A stretch of 42,369 nt of DNA from Candidatus Pelethocola excrementipullorum. GTDB lineage: Bacteria; Bacillota; Clostridia; Lachnospirales; Lachnospiraceae. Within the stretch, counting starts at the first letter, position 1. Every line of letters begins with the position of its first letter. Under the pieces are notes generated by a model. That model was not told the origin of the DNA and did not search any database. It worked only from the letters and a program-made list of their open reading frames with translations. Made by a program: the position numbers and the translations under genes. Location of the stretch: positions 1-42,369 of the forward strand of contig DVNN01000098.1 of the NCBI GenBank assembly GCA_018714325.1. The letters are read 5' to 3'. Positions 26,079-34,976 of this stretch are shown here, one piece after another.

Positions 26079-27428
26079 TTATAATCTCTTCAATAACTCT
26101 TCGCGTTCTTTTTCAAATCCCGGTTTACCCAGCAATGCGAACATGTTCTTCTTGTAGCTTTCCACACCTGGCTGATCGAATGGGTTCACACCAGATATGT
26201 AGCCGCTGACACCGCAGGCAAACTCAAAGAAATAGAACAGCTGTCCCAGATAGAACTCGTTCTGCTCCGGAATGTCAACCATAAGGTTGGGTACGTTACC
26301 GTCTGTGTGGGCCAGAATCGTTCCGTTCATGGCGCTTTTATTGACAAAGTCTACGGTCTTCCCTGCCAGATAGTTGAGTCCGTCCAGATCTACGGGTTCT
26401 TCATTTATGGTCAATTCTACTTTAGATTTTTCAACACTTAATACAGTTTCAAACATGATTCTGGAACCGTCCTGGATGAACTGTCCCATGGAATGGAGAT
26501 CTGTGGTCAGATCCACTGATGCCGGGAAAATACCCTTCTGGTCTTTTCCTTCGCTCTCTCCATAAAGCTGTTTCCACCATTCAGATACATAGTGGAGGCT
26601 CGGCTCATAGTTCGCCAATATTTCCACAGATTTCCCTTTTCTGTGAAGAATATTACGAACTGCCGCATATAGAAGCGCGTCATTTTCTTCAAATGGCGTG
26701 TTGATAGCCAGCTCGCGTCCGCTTGCTGCTCCTTCCATTAATTTATCGATATCTGCACCACTTGCTGCGATCGGAAGCAGACCTACTGCGGTCAGCACGG
26801 AGAATCGTCCTCCTACGTCATCCGGAACTACGAAGGTCTCATACCCTTCTTCATCGGACAGATTTTTCAATGCTCCCTTAGCTTTGTCAGTGGTTGCATA
26901 AATTCTCTTAGCTGCTTCTGCCTTTCCGTATTTTTTCTCCAACATCTCTTTGAAGATACGGAATGCAATTGCCGGTTCCGTAGTGGTACCGGACTTGGAA
27001 ATAATATTTACAGAAAAATCTCTATCTCCAACCACATCAATCAGCGCCTGAATATAACTGCTGCTGATGCTGTTACCCACATAGTAGATCTCAGGCGTCT
27101 TACGCTGTTCTTTGGTGATATTGTTATAGAATCCATGTCTTAAGAATTCCACCGCAGCTCTGGCACCCAGATAGGATCCGCCGATACCAATTACCAGCAG
27201 TACATCAGAGTCACCCTGAATCTTTTCTGCAGCTTTCTTAATGCGGGCAAATTCATCTTTATCATAATCCACCGGAAGGTCAATCCATCCCAGGAAATCA
27301 TTTCCCTGTCCACTTTTTGAAACTAGTACATCCTTTGCAGCGTTAGCAATCTGCACAAAAGATGCTACTTCTTCGTCACGGATAAATTTTTTTGCCTTGG
27401 AATAGTCAAATGTCACTTTTGTTCCCAT
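26079..27428 (-). CDS. pgi: Glucose-6-phosphate isomerase
   Basis: The product has 449 residues, the normal size for the short bacterial form. It interconverts glucose 6-phosphate and fructose 6-phosphate in glycolysis. Two SIS domains are evident: [15 protein letters not shown] with [14 protein letters not shown] (phosphate-binding Ser/Thr cluster), then [24 protein letters not shown]. The C-terminal catalytic region has [21 protein letters not shown] is placed 9 bases before the ATG. It is a single gene with its own promoter at 27481-27509. Confidence 0.96.
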   Translation of the reverse strand: MGTKVTFDYSKAKKFIRDEEVASFVQIANAAKDVLVSKSGQGNDFLGWIDLPVDYDKDEFARIKKAAEKIQGDSDVLLVIGIGGSYLGARAAVEFLRHGFYNNITKEQRKTPEIYYVGNSISSSYIQALIDVVGDRDFSVNIISKSGTTTEPAIAFRIFKEMLEKKYGKAEAAKRIYATTDKAKGALKNLSDEEGYETFVVPDDVGGRFSVLTAVGLLPIAASGADIDKLMEGAASGRELAINTPFEENDALLYAAVRNILHRKGKSVEILANYEPSLHYVSEWWKQLYGESEGKDQKGIFPASVDLTTDLHSMGQFIQDGSRIMFETVLSVEKSKVELTINEEPVDLDGLNYLAGKTVDFVNKSAMNGTILAHTDGNVPNLMVDIPEQNEFYLGQLFYFFEFACGVSGYISGVNPFDQPGVESYKKNMFALLGKPGFEKEREELLKRL

Positions 27429-27480
27429 GTCTTTTTTCTCCTTTGCCTCTGGATTCTAAATTTCTTTTTAGGCTATGCTA

Positions 27481-27509
27481 AGTTTATCAAATTGAGGCTT
27501 TCCAGTCAA
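27481..27509 (-). promoter_or_regulatory. Sigma-A-like promoter of pgi
   Basis: On the minus strand TTGACT (27509-27504) and TAAACT (27486-27481) have a 17-base spacer, 53 bases before the pgi start. Confidence 0.6.
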
Positions 27510-27566
27510 CCCGGTTTCCAGTTCCCGGTACCGGCCAGTCTGTCCTCTCAACTACTTTCAACTCAA

Positions 27567-28310
27567 TTAATTTAGATATTCCCGAATCACTTCCCTGAAC
27601 AATTTCTCCTCTTCCGGAGTCAATACCCCTGCAAAGCGGCTATCCGAAGCCGCGGCCTCCCGGATTCCCTTTTCTATCTGGGTAACCTGGTCCTCTGATT
27701 TGGAATGCTTCTCTACTCTCTTTTCTTTCTTTTTCTTGATATTGGCCCTCTCTTGCTCAGTTATGGGGAAGGCCTCCGGTTGTGCTCGTTCTCGTGCTTG
27801 TCCTTTTACCAACTTGGTTTCCCTGACAACCTTGTTTTCAAAATAATCCCGCCATCCATCCACCAGCTGCTCTTCTTTATCAGGCAGATTGAGACAGAAT
27901 TTCAACATCAAAAGTCCCGAGGCGATACATCCGGCCAAGAGGCCATGCCGCCATAATACATACATTTCATAACGATATTGCATCACTCCGTATCCAGCCA
28001 CTGAAAATAAGACCACGCAGGCACATAAGGCAACGTTTACAAACTGACGTAACCTTCCTACGTGGATGCCTGCCTGTCTTGCCTCTGATAATCTAACCCG
28101 AATGAACGCGTCTGAATTTTCCACACTATTTATTCTACTGTCTTCCAGCACCTTTGCTGACCACTTGCCTTTGGGCTTGTCTTTTCGCTTTAGATCATGG
28201 TTTGCCATGTTGTAAAAATGATTGCTCCAGAACAGACACCATACTCCCAAGATGCCCGCCGCTATCATACCGTATTGAAATAATTTCAAATCAATGCATA
28301 TCTGCAGCAT
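27567..28310 (-). CDS. Membrane protein of unknown function
   Basis: The product has 247 residues from the ATG at 28310, which has GGGGGT 6 bases upstream. The longer frame to 28370 lacks a site. TM1 is at about 10-30 (LFQYGMIAAGILGVWCLFWSN). A basic cytoplasmic loop follows, then two more segments (about 90-140: VNVALCACVVLFSVAGYGVMQY and LLAGCIASGLLMLKFCLNL). The C-terminal region of about 100 residues is charged and soluble (WRDYFENKVVRETKLVK ... GVLTPEEEKLFREVIREYLN). No family is recognised. It lies downstream of the nucleosidase gene in the same orientation, with a perfect TATAAT just upstream suggesting its own promoter. Confidence 0.75.
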   Translation of the reverse strand: MLQICIDLKLFQYGMIAAGILGVWCLFWSNHFYNMANHDLKRKDKPKGKWSAKVLEDSRINSVENSDAFIRVRLSEARQAGIHVGRLRQFVNVALCACVVLFSVAGYGVMQYRYEMYVLWRHGLLAGCIASGLLMLKFCLNLPDKEEQLVDGWRDYFENKVVRETKLVKGQARERAQPEAFPITEQERANIKKKKEKRVEKHSKSEDQVTQIEKGIREAAASDSRFAGVLTPEEEKLFREVIREYLN

Positions 28311-28407
28311 TATGATACCCCCTTGCGTTTTGGTACTGTCATTATATACCGCAGATGTGATTTTTTGCATAAAAATCGTTCGTCAAATGATGACAGAATC
28401 TCTCCGA

Positions 28408-29106
28408 TTACAGCCGTTTCACCATATTCTCCACCAGTTTGACACAATGTCCAATGGCTTCCCGCTCGAATGTTGGATAATCCACAGAAGCACTGTCGTC
28501 AGCTTTATCAGAGATCGCCCGCAGCACCACAAATGGGATGTGATTCAGGTAGGCACCCTGAGCGATGGCAGCTCCTTCCATCTCAGTACAAAAGCCGCCG
28601 AAGTCGCTGATAATGCGGTTTTTTACATCTTTGTCAGAGATAAACTGATCACCGCTGACCACCCTGCCTGCGAATACAGAGATTTCCGGATTCACCTCAC
28701 GACATACTTCCTGGGCCAGTTCTGCCAGTTGCTCATCCGCAGGGAAAGACAACACATCCATCCTTGGTATCTGTCCTTTGGGATATCCGAAATTAGTTGC
28801 GTCCACATCATGTTGGAGGGCATCGGTGGACACTACAATATCCCCAATATTAATCTCGTTTTTCAGGGATCCCGCAATACCAGTGTTGATGATAGCATCC
28901 ACCTTATAGTCATCCACAAGTATCTGGGTGCAGATACCTGCATTTACCTTACCGATACCACAACGGACTACAACAACATCCTTTCCATTGAGTTTTCCTT
29001 TATTGAATTCCATGGAAGCCTTGGTAGTAACTGAAACTTCGGTCATGTGCTCCTTTAAATTCGCCACTTCTTCTTCCATTGCACCTATAATGCCAATTAA
29101 GTTCAT
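28408..29106 (-). CDS. mtnN: 5'-methylthioadenosine/S-adenosylhomocysteine nucleosidase
   Basis: The product has 232 residues, the usual length. It hydrolyses the glycosidic bond of MTA and SAH, releasing adenine, in the methionine salvage and methyl cycles. Recognisable parts are GIIGAMEEEV (acid-base Glu near 12), VVVRCGIGKVNAG, NTGIAGSL, FCTEMEGAAIAQGAY (ribose-binding Met-Glu) and VLRAISDKADDSA (catalytic Asp). AGGAGGAG lies upstream of the ATG. Confidence 0.95.
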   Translation of the reverse strand: MNLIGIIGAMEEEVANLKEHMTEVSVTTKASMEFNKGKLNGKDVVVVRCGIGKVNAGICTQILVDDYKVDAIINTGIAGSLKNEINIGDIVVSTDALQHDVDATNFGYPKGQIPRMDVLSFPADEQLAELAQEVCREVNPEISVFAGRVVSGDQFISDKDVKNRIISDFGGFCTEMEGAAIAQGAYLNHIPFVVLRAISDKADDSASVDYPTFEREAIGHCVKLVENMVKRL

Positions 29107-29194
29107 CTTCCCGTTCTCCTCCTGTTTTCTTACAATTCTAAGATTATTTATACTGGATTATTTTATACTTAAATGATATACTTCTAGTTGTTAT

Positions 29195-29221
29195 CCTAGA
29201 TATCATAGCATGGTATCTAGG
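29195..29221 (+). promoter_or_regulatory. Strong stem-loop or operator upstream of the TSCPD gene
   Basis: CCTAGATA and TATCTAGG form a perfect 8-bp inverted repeat. With an inner U-G wobble and CAT/ATG the stem reaches 12 bp with a 3-base loop. It lies about 41 bases before the start codon. It could be a repressor operator or a 5' UTR hairpin. Confidence 0.5.
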
Positions 29222-29262
29222 AATTTACAATTTAAAATAGGAGGAAGCAGGAGGAAAGAAGC

Positions 29263-29499
29263 ATGGTATATAAGACGCATGGAACATGCTCCACTCAGAT
29301 TCAATTCGAGCTGGTTGATGGAAAACTTCACGATGTAAACTTCACCGGTGGATGCAGTGGTAATCTAAAAGGAATCAGCACTTTAGTTGAAGGTATGGAC
29401 GTGAATGAGGCTATTTCCAGATTGGAAGGAATCCGATGTGGTTTCAAAGCAACATCATGCCCGGATCAACTGGCACAAGCGTTAAAGCAGGCACTATAA
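29263..29499 (+). CDS. TSCPD domain protein (TIGR03905 type)
   Basis: The product has 78 residues and consists of the TSCPD domain alone. Four Cys are placed as in the family: HGTCSTQI, GGCSGNLKG, RCGFKATSC and the diagnostic TSCPDQLAQAL. TSCPD domains also occur at the C-terminus of some class II ribonucleotide reductases, which makes a metal- or redox-linked role plausible. A GGAGGAAAG site precedes the ATG. The next gene starts 45 bases downstream, so the two may be cotranscribed. Confidence 0.9.
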   Translation: MVYKTHGTCSTQIQFELVDGKLHDVNFTGGCSGNLKGISTLVEGMDVNEAISRLEGIRCGFKATSCPDQLAQALKQAL

Positions 29500-29543
29500 A
29501 TAAAACATTAAGATAAACAAACTATAGTTAAGGAAAAGAATTT

Positions 29544-30947
29544 ATGACAAAAGATAAAAAAGTAGTTATATTGGCTGTGGCTGCCACAGCCATATTCGGA
29601 CTGATGGCCGGCTGCGGTAAGCCGACTCCGGTCAGCATTTCAAAAGATGTAGTTAAGGCCATGGAAAAAGTAAAATCTGTGGATGGCAGTATGGAATTAG
29701 TATTAAACGGACAAATGGTCGATGTTGTAGAGGCCGGTTTTAGTATGGACCTCGATGTTGAGATGAACATGGATTTCCAGTCAATAGTTACTCCTGAGAC
29801 CGCCTCATACCTCAATATGAACATGAATTTTTCAGCACTCTCCATGGACTACTCCACCGATATGGAAGCTTACACGGTTAAGGAAGACGGCGATTATATA
29901 ACCTACACCCTTGCCGAGGATACATGGACCAAACAAGTAATAGAGGATTTCAGTTCAGATATGGACAGCATGGTCCAAATGGACACCTACTCAGCCATTG
30001 CAGACGGAAAATTGAAAGCAACACTGGATGATAGCCTTTATAAGGTTAACAAAAAAGATGCTTATTTACTACATGTAACCATGGATGGCGACTATTGGAA
30101 TGACTTGTTATCCTCAGTCGGGGGCATGTTCGACGGATTGATGGATGATATGGACTTTAGTGACGTTGAAGCTGAGTTTGACATTTATATCTACAAGGAT
30201 GCAAATGTTCCTGCCAAGTTGGAAGTAGATTTAAAAGATATGGCCAATACCTTGGTAGGCGATTTAGGCGATGGTGGGTCCTTTGATGTAGATGAATATA
30301 CCATAACCATCATGCTGAATTCCTACAACACCGTAGATCCAATCAAGGTGCCGGATGTGGCACTCCGTGATGCGGTTGATTCTGATTCAAGCAGCATAGG
30401 TAACTTATTCGGAGATCTTGAGGATGGCATTGATGATGAAGATGATGATTACGGTTCATCTGAAGCACCACAGAATGAAAACGGCGATTATATCATCAAG
30501 AACTATGACGAAGATTTCCAAGCACTTATTGGTCTGCCTGAAAATTATGAGCATTCCTTCTCATCAGACTCCTATCTCTATATAGAAGATGATTCAGATG
30601 ACTACAATATAGAACTGGGATATGAGTTTAATGACTTCAGTACTATGGAAGAGACCGCTGAGTACTATAGTGATTATTCCTATACGAATGAAGATTACAG
30701 CGATATCAAATCCACCCCTGAGACCACGGTTACTGTAAACGGCATGGAAATCCACTACACAGCAATCGAATATCTCTATATGGATGAACACAAATGTGTT
30801 GATGCATATGCTTGGACAGATACAGCCGCAGGTGTACCTTTCGTAGTTGAAATTGAATTCTTCCCCTATGAAGATTCAGCTACCGCTAACACAGAGGAAC
30901 TCGTTAAGCTCGCCTACTCCAAGGTAGTCCTGGAGCCTGTAAAATAA
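29544..30947 (+). CDS. Acidic surface lipoprotein, DUF6612-like
   Basis: The product has 467 residues. The signal peptide ends at LMAGC, with Cys24 as the lipidation site (Met at -3 is a slightly weak lipobox). Residues about 30-270 are a beta-rich acidic domain with Met/Asp-rich strands (SMDLDVEMNMDFQS), like the LolA-fold DUF6612 lipoproteins of Clostridia. Residues about 280-310 form a D/E-rich linker (GNLFGDLEDGIDDEDDDYG). A second acidic Tyr-rich domain follows (YNIELGYEFNDFSTMEETAEYYSDY). AAGGAAAAG precedes the ATG. It is outward facing. No enzymatic motif is visible; ligand or cation binding is possible from the charge. Confidence 0.75.
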   Translation: MTKDKKVVILAVAATAIFGLMAGCGKPTPVSISKDVVKAMEKVKSVDGSMELVLNGQMVDVVEAGFSMDLDVEMNMDFQSIVTPETASYLNMNMNFSALSMDYSTDMEAYTVKEDGDYITYTLAEDTWTKQVIEDFSSDMDSMVQMDTYSAIADGKLKATLDDSLYKVNKKDAYLLHVTMDGDYWNDLLSSVGGMFDGLMDDMDFSDVEAEFDIYIYKDANVPAKLEVDLKDMANTLVGDLGDGGSFDVDEYTITIMLNSYNTVDPIKVPDVALRDAVDSDSSSIGNLFGDLEDGIDDEDDDYGSSEAPQNENGDYIIKNYDEDFQALIGLPENYEHSFSSDSYLYIEDDSDDYNIELGYEFNDFSTMEETAEYYSDYSYTNEDYSDIKSTPETTVTVNGMEIHYTAIEYLYMDEHKCVDAYAWTDTAAGVPFVVEIEFFPYEDSATANTEELVKLAYSKVVLEPVK

Positions 30948-30985
30948 ATATTATTTAACTTGTCTATCTCGACGATGGGCAAAGC

Positions 30986-31033
30986 AAAAAAGGATTGTTC
31001 CCCCTTTATGGTGCGGAAACAATCCTTTTTTGT
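30986..31033. terminator. Bidirectional intrinsic terminator
   Basis: AAAAAAGGATTGTT pairs perfectly with AACAATCCTTTTTT. It separates the lipoprotein (plus) and the metallo-hydrolase (minus). Confidence 0.9.
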
Positions 31034-31058
31034 TACATCAACCAATTGCTGCCAACTT

Positions 31059-32660
31059 TTATCTATCCCATTTATCGCAGAGACTATTAATCTGGTCAGC
31101 AAACTTTGAAAGATCCTTATTGGTTCCCCCTTCGTTATGACGAATCACGGTCAGGAGACGATCTCCGGCGGCCTTTAGCCGTTCATAGATCGAACTCTTC
31201 CTTACGCTTGTTTGTCTCGTCTTTTCCAGAAGAACTGGGGCCGGTGCCTCTACAAGTACATTCCGTTTTAAATCATAGATTGTGCCGCTATATGGAACCA
31301 TCGTCTCATATTGTAGCTCCTGCTCCAATCGTTCTGCAAAAAACTGTGCCACCCTGTCTTCACCATGGGTCACGAAAACTTTCTCCGGTCTCTGTTCAAA
31401 AGCAGATGCCCATTGCATCAACCCTTTATCATCTGCATGACCACTGATACCCGGCAATGTCATAATTCTGGCATTTACCTGGATAGGCTCTCCAAATAAT
31501 CGGATGCTTTCCGCGCCATCCACCAAAGCTCTGCCCGGAGTTCCTACGGATTGATATCCCACAAATAAAATCGTGCACTCCTCTCTCCACAGGTTATGCT
31601 TCAGATGATGCTTGATTCTACCTGCATCGCACATGCCGCTGGCCGATATAATGACTTTAGGTTCATTGTCGAAGTTAATCTCCTTGGATTCTTCACTTGT
31701 AATAGAAAGACGAAGCCCTCGAAATCGGATGGGATTGATTCCTTTTCGAATTAAGGCTGCCGCCTCTTCATCAAAGCAGTCGGCATCATGTTCCTGAAAG
31801 ATATTCGTGGCTTCCACTGCCAGCGGGCTATCCACATAAACCGTAAAGTCTTCAAATCCATCAATCAGATGATCCTGCTTAATCTGACGAATGAAATACA
31901 ACATTTCCTGAGTTCTTCCCACAGCAAAGGATGGAATCACCACATTACCACCTTTGGCAAAAGTTTCCCGAAAAACCTCAGCCAGAGCCTTTGCATGATC
32001 AGCCTCCTTTTTATGGCTTCTGTCACCATAGGTGGACTCCATCACCACATAATCCGCTTCTTTAATATAGGTGGGATTTTTAATCAATGGCTGGTTCTGG
32101 TTTCCAATATCACCTGAAAACACAATTTTTTTCGTAATATTATCTTCCGTAAGCCAAACTTCAATACTTGCAGAACCCAAAAGATGCCCTGCATCGATAA
32201 ATCGAATCTGAATTCCCTCGCTTACATCAATCTTCCGGTCATAAGGACAACCCTCGATTTTACGAATCACTCCCATGGCATCCTGCATGGTATAGGGCGG
32301 AATGTAATCGGGTTTTCCCGCTCTACGGTTTTTCTTAGTTTTCCACTCTGCCTCGAACATCTGTATATGCGCGCTGTCACGCAACATGATATCGCAAAGA
32401 TCGGAGGTGGCTTCCGTGGTATAAATCGGGCCTCTGAACCCCTTCGCATAAATCGCTGGCAAATTACCAGAATGATCGATATGGGCATGTGTCAACAGCA
32501 CAAAGTCCAGATCTGAGGTTGGCACAGGTATGGGCTTGTTCTCATATTTGTTCGGTCCCTGTTCCATCCCGCAGTCCACGAGGAATTGCTTGCCACAAGC
32601 TTCCAGATAATAACAACTTCCGGTTACCTCATGTGTAGCTCCCAAAAATGTAATCAGCAT
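31059..32660 (-). CDS. MBL-fold beta-CASP RNA-processing-type metallo-hydrolase
   Basis: The product has 533 residues. The Zn-binding motif HAHIDH (His58, His60, Asp62, His63) follows the MBL start LGATHEVTGSCYYLE. Other MBL/beta-CASP blocks are DAGHLLGSASIEVW, FSGDIGN, ESTYGDRSH, the beta-CASP cap at about 210-330 and the RMMBL motif (SGHADDKGLMQWA, VFVTHGE). A C-terminal extension of about 60 residues is Arg/Lys-rich. The family includes CPSF-73-like exo/endonucleases; this form (YSH1-type) is usually called MBL fold RNA metallo-hydrolase. AAGGGGG precedes the ATG. Monocistronic. Confidence 0.9.
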   Translation of the reverse strand: MLITFLGATHEVTGSCYYLEACGKQFLVDCGMEQGPNKYENKPIPVPTSDLDFVLLTHAHIDHSGNLPAIYAKGFRGPIYTTEATSDLCDIMLRDSAHIQMFEAEWKTKKNRRAGKPDYIPPYTMQDAMGVIRKIEGCPYDRKIDVSEGIQIRFIDAGHLLGSASIEVWLTEDNITKKIVFSGDIGNQNQPLIKNPTYIKEADYVVMESTYGDRSHKKEADHAKALAEVFRETFAKGGNVVIPSFAVGRTQEMLYFIRQIKQDHLIDGFEDFTVYVDSPLAVEATNIFQEHDADCFDEEAAALIRKGINPIRFRGLRLSITSEESKEINFDNEPKVIISASGMCDAGRIKHHLKHNLWREECTILFVGYQSVGTPGRALVDGAESIRLFGEPIQVNARIMTLPGISGHADDKGLMQWASAFEQRPEKVFVTHGEDRVAQFFAERLEQELQYETMVPYSGTIYDLKRNVLVEAPAPVLLEKTRQTSVRKSSIYERLKAAGDRLLTVIRHNEGGTNKDLSKFADQINSLCDKWDR

Positions 32661-32791
32661 ACAGTACCCCCTTTAAGATAGTCATTGCAACATATCATCC
32701 CAGGCTGTTCTAGTTTGTAACTTCAGCCTCTTAACATTCAGCCTATGAAGGGTAAGGTTTCCGGGATGAATCGTTACCTCTTCTATATATT

Positions 32792-32812
32792 ATGATGACC
32801 TTTGACCCTGAT
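32792..32812. repeat. Solo end-like fragment of the 1-242 repeat
   Basis: The reverse complement of these 21 bases reads CAGGGTCAAAGGTCAT in its core and matches the left end of the element at 12-27 with one A missing. Only this end-like motif is present; no internal hairpins accompany it. Confidence 0.45.
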
Positions 32813-32924
32813 ATTATATATTATATCAGTATACCTCAAAAATGGATATAAGCTTAATGATATTTATTTTCTCACATATTAAACTTAAACATACTATATC
32901 TATGTTATATCCTTCTACCAACGT

Positions 32925-33130
32925 AAATAGCAGACATAGAACTTTCAAGTTCTGATGTCTGCTATCTAAGTGTGTTTGGAATAATATCTGAAATCGAGCG
33001 CATTCCCCCATTTCCTAATGCCTATAAAGCCTTCCGTCCTGCGACTGTAATGTAAGCGCCCGCGCCCCAGGACTTGATTGCCTCATAAGCAAATTAATCG
33101 GTACCCATTAATTAAGCGTCCCTCCCCCTT
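32925..33130 (-). ncRNA. Candidate structured noncoding RNA, raiA-like
   Basis: This GC-rich, structured segment lies inside an AT-rich region without an ORF. Read on the minus strand it opens with GGGACGC. A helix AATTAAT/ATTAATT follows with an 8-base loop (about 33093-33114). GTCCTG (33073-33068) pairs with CAGGAC (33041-33036) around a GGGCGC-rich loop. GCATT/AATGC helps close a later part. The segment ends in a strong hairpin at 32927-32965 (ATAGCAGACAT with ATGTCTGCTAT). Length of about 200 bases, the Clostridia setting and conserved-looking blocks (CAGTCGCAGGACGGAAGGC) recall the raiA motif RNA, but this identification is from memory. No raiA or comFC gene is nearby. Confidence 0.5.
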
Positions 33131-33228
33131 TATCTTTATTTTTTTCCTACATTACACTAAGAATACGTTACAGGTACCATAAAATTACATTTTTCCCTAA
33201 ATTATTTTTAATGTCCCTTATTTGCCTC

Positions 33229-33257
33229 TTGCCCTTGTCCCTGCCTGACTGTATACT
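33229..33257 (+). promoter_or_regulatory. Sigma-A-like promoter of murG
   Basis: TTGCCC (33229-33234) and TATACT (33252-33257) have a 17-base spacer, about 48 bases before the start codon. Confidence 0.55.
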
Positions 33258-33305
33258 AAAATCATAAACTAATTCTGCACTTTAATGTGTGAAGGAGGCT
33301 CATTT

Positions 33306-34370
33306 ATGAAACATATCGTTCTGACCGGCGGTGGTACAGCCGGGCACGTAACACCTAATATCGCTTTAATCCCATCCTTGAAGAAGGCTGGTTATAAGAT
33401 TTCCTATATTGGTTCTTATGAAGGTATCGAGAGAAAATTGATTGAAGATCTAGGTATTCCTTATTATGGAATCTCTTCAGGTAAATTACGCCGTTATTTT
33501 GATGTAAAAAACTTCACTGATCCATTTCGGGTTTTAAAAGGCTTTCATGAGGCCAAAAAGCACTTGAAGGATCTAAGACCAGATATTGTGTTTTCCAAAG
33601 GGGGATTTGTAACTGTTCCTGTTGTTCTTGCTGCAAAACGTTACAAGATACCAGCTATCATACATGAATCAGATATGACGCCAGGACTGGCCAATAAATT
33701 ATGCATTCCTTCAGCCGCTAAAGTATGTTGTAACTTTCCTGAGACTCTGAAAGCTCTGCCGCCGGAAAAGGCGGTTTTAACAGGTACTCCCATACGTAGC
33801 GAGCTGCTTTCCGGCAATAAGCTGAATGCATTGAACTTTTGCGGATTCACAGCCAATAAACCGGTTATTATGGTAATCGGAGGCAGCCTGGGATCAGTTG
33901 TGGTCAACGATGCCGTAAGAAGCATTTTACCCGAACTTCTGCAAGATTTCCAAGTGATACATCTATGCGGAAAAGATAAGACAGATAAGTCCTTAGAAGG
34001 AACAGAAGGATATGTTCAGTATGAATATATAAAGAAAGAACTCCCGGATATGTTCGCCCTTGCAGATGTGGTAATCTCCCGCGCTGGCGCCAACGCAATC
34101 TGCGAAATCAGCGCATTGGCTAAACCTAATCTTCTTATTCCCCTCTCCGCCAAGGCAAGCAGAGGAGATCAGATATTAAACGCACGTTCATTTGAAAAGC
34201 AGGGCTATAGCATGGTAATCGAAGAAGAGACAATCACTCCTGAAAAGATGCTGTCTGCAATCAGATCCTTATATGAAAACAGACAAAACTATAAGGATGC
34301 CATGGCAAACAGCAATCAGACGGATTCCATACAGGTTATCATGGATTTGATAGAAGGATGTGTGAAGTAA
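33306..34370 (+). CDS. murG: UDP-N-acetylglucosamine--N-acetylmuramyl-(pentapeptide) pyrophosphoryl-undecaprenol GlcNAc transferase
   Basis: The product has 354 residues, the normal MurG length. It adds GlcNAc to lipid I to give lipid II on the inner face of the membrane. Diagnostic parts are the N-terminal glycine loop GGGTAGHVTPN, FSKGGFVTVP and HESDMTPGLANK, and in the C-domain IGGSLGSVVVND and VISRAGANAICE for UDP-GlcNAc binding. The ATG at 33306 is preceded by AAGGAGG (spacing 7); the in-frame GTG-type extension upstream lacks a site. It stands alone here, outside a dcw cluster. Confidence 0.95.
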   Translation: MKHIVLTGGGTAGHVTPNIALIPSLKKAGYKISYIGSYEGIERKLIEDLGIPYYGISSGKLRRYFDVKNFTDPFRVLKGFHEAKKHLKDLRPDIVFSKGGFVTVPVVLAAKRYKIPAIIHESDMTPGLANKLCIPSAAKVCCNFPETLKALPPEKAVLTGTPIRSELLSGNKLNALNFCGFTANKPVIMVIGGSLGSVVVNDAVRSILPELLQDFQVIHLCGKDKTDKSLEGTEGYVQYEYIKKELPDMFALADVVISRAGANAICEISALAKPNLLIPLSAKASRGDQILNARSFEKQGYSMVIEEETITPEKMLSAIRSLYENRQNYKDAMANSNQTDSIQVIMDLIEGCVK

Positions 34371-34403
34371 GCGAAGTAATTCATTGGGTTTAGGCCCATG
34401 ATA

Positions 34404-34453
34404 CAAAAACAGGGCGGGAAGCGGGATTTTGATCTCCCACTTAACTCCGCCCA
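34404..34453 (-). terminator. Intrinsic terminator of the small sigma factor gene
   Basis: On the minus strand GGGCGG (34452-34447) pairs with CCGCCC (34417-34412) around an inner GTGGGA/TCCCGC stem, followed by TGTTTTTG. It may also act on the murG transcript. Confidence 0.65.
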
Positions 34454-34456
34454 TAA

Positions 34457-34960
34457 TTATATGTACTTTTGAATAAATTTGTTGTTCAGCCATTCTTTCG
34501 CACGATGATGCTTTACTCTAAGATTGTTCAGTGTAATCCCCAGTTCACCAGCCACAACTTCTGGCTTTTCTCCCTCAATATCAATCTTCATCACCAGATA
34601 AAACCATTGTCTGTTCTTATGATACAGTTCTGTCAAAATCTCTCCATAAATCTCACGACGGATGATCTGATGCTCAGTTGAAACAACATCAACATTCAAT
34701 CTATTGATGTTTTCTGCACCCATTATTTCCTTTTCCTTGTAGGTTTTCCTCTTATAATCGATTGCTTTACGTGTAGTACAGGTAATCAGCCAACCTTTGA
34801 TTCTCTGAAGATCGATACTATCGCTTTTCTGATACAGAATTGCAAAAATGTCCTGTGTTATATCCTGAGCTAGGTGGAAATCATCAATCACATCATAGGC
34901 GATTTTTGACACAAGGCTATGATACTGGTCATAAATTCCTTTAAACTCTTTTTTATCCAT
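34457..34960 (-). CDS. Small sigma-70 family RNA polymerase sigma factor
   Basis: The product has 167 residues. Region 2 spans about 8-75 (DQYHSLVSKIAYDVIDDFHLAQDITQDIF, then RIKGWLITCTTRKAIDYKRK). Region 4 spans about 110-160 (YLVMKIDIEGEKPEVVAGELGITLNNLRVKHHRAKEWL). It starts 16 bases after the HIT gene stops, so the two are probably cotranscribed. The ribosome binding site is weak (CAGG). No anti-sigma gene adjoins it; the gene after it is murG, converging on it. Confidence 0.85.
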   Translation of the reverse strand: MDKKEFKGIYDQYHSLVSKIAYDVIDDFHLAQDITQDIFAILYQKSDSIDLQRIKGWLITCTTRKAIDYKRKTYKEKEIMGAENINRLNVDVVSTEHQIIRREIYGEILTELYHKNRQWFYLVMKIDIEGEKPEVVAGELGITLNNLRVKHHRAKEWLNNKFIQKYI

Positions 34961-34976
34961 ATCGCATGCCTGTTAA

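Larger units (their letters stand above)
32661..33305. other. Long intergenic region with repeat fragment and candidate ncRNA
   Basis: These 645 bases between the metallo-hydrolase and murG contain no gene. They hold a short fragment resembling the end of the 1-242 element (32792-32812), a candidate structured RNA on the minus strand (32925-33130) and the murG promoter (33229-33257). Confidence 0.6.

Noticed and set aside
27520-27540. GC-rich palindrome CCGGTACCGG between two minus-strand genes
   Set aside because: It could pair but has no T-run and no clear role; may be a chance palindrome.
28294-29034. 246-codon open frame on the plus strand
   Set aside because: It lies almost wholly opposite the nucleosidase gene, has no ribosome binding site and no recognisable protein features.
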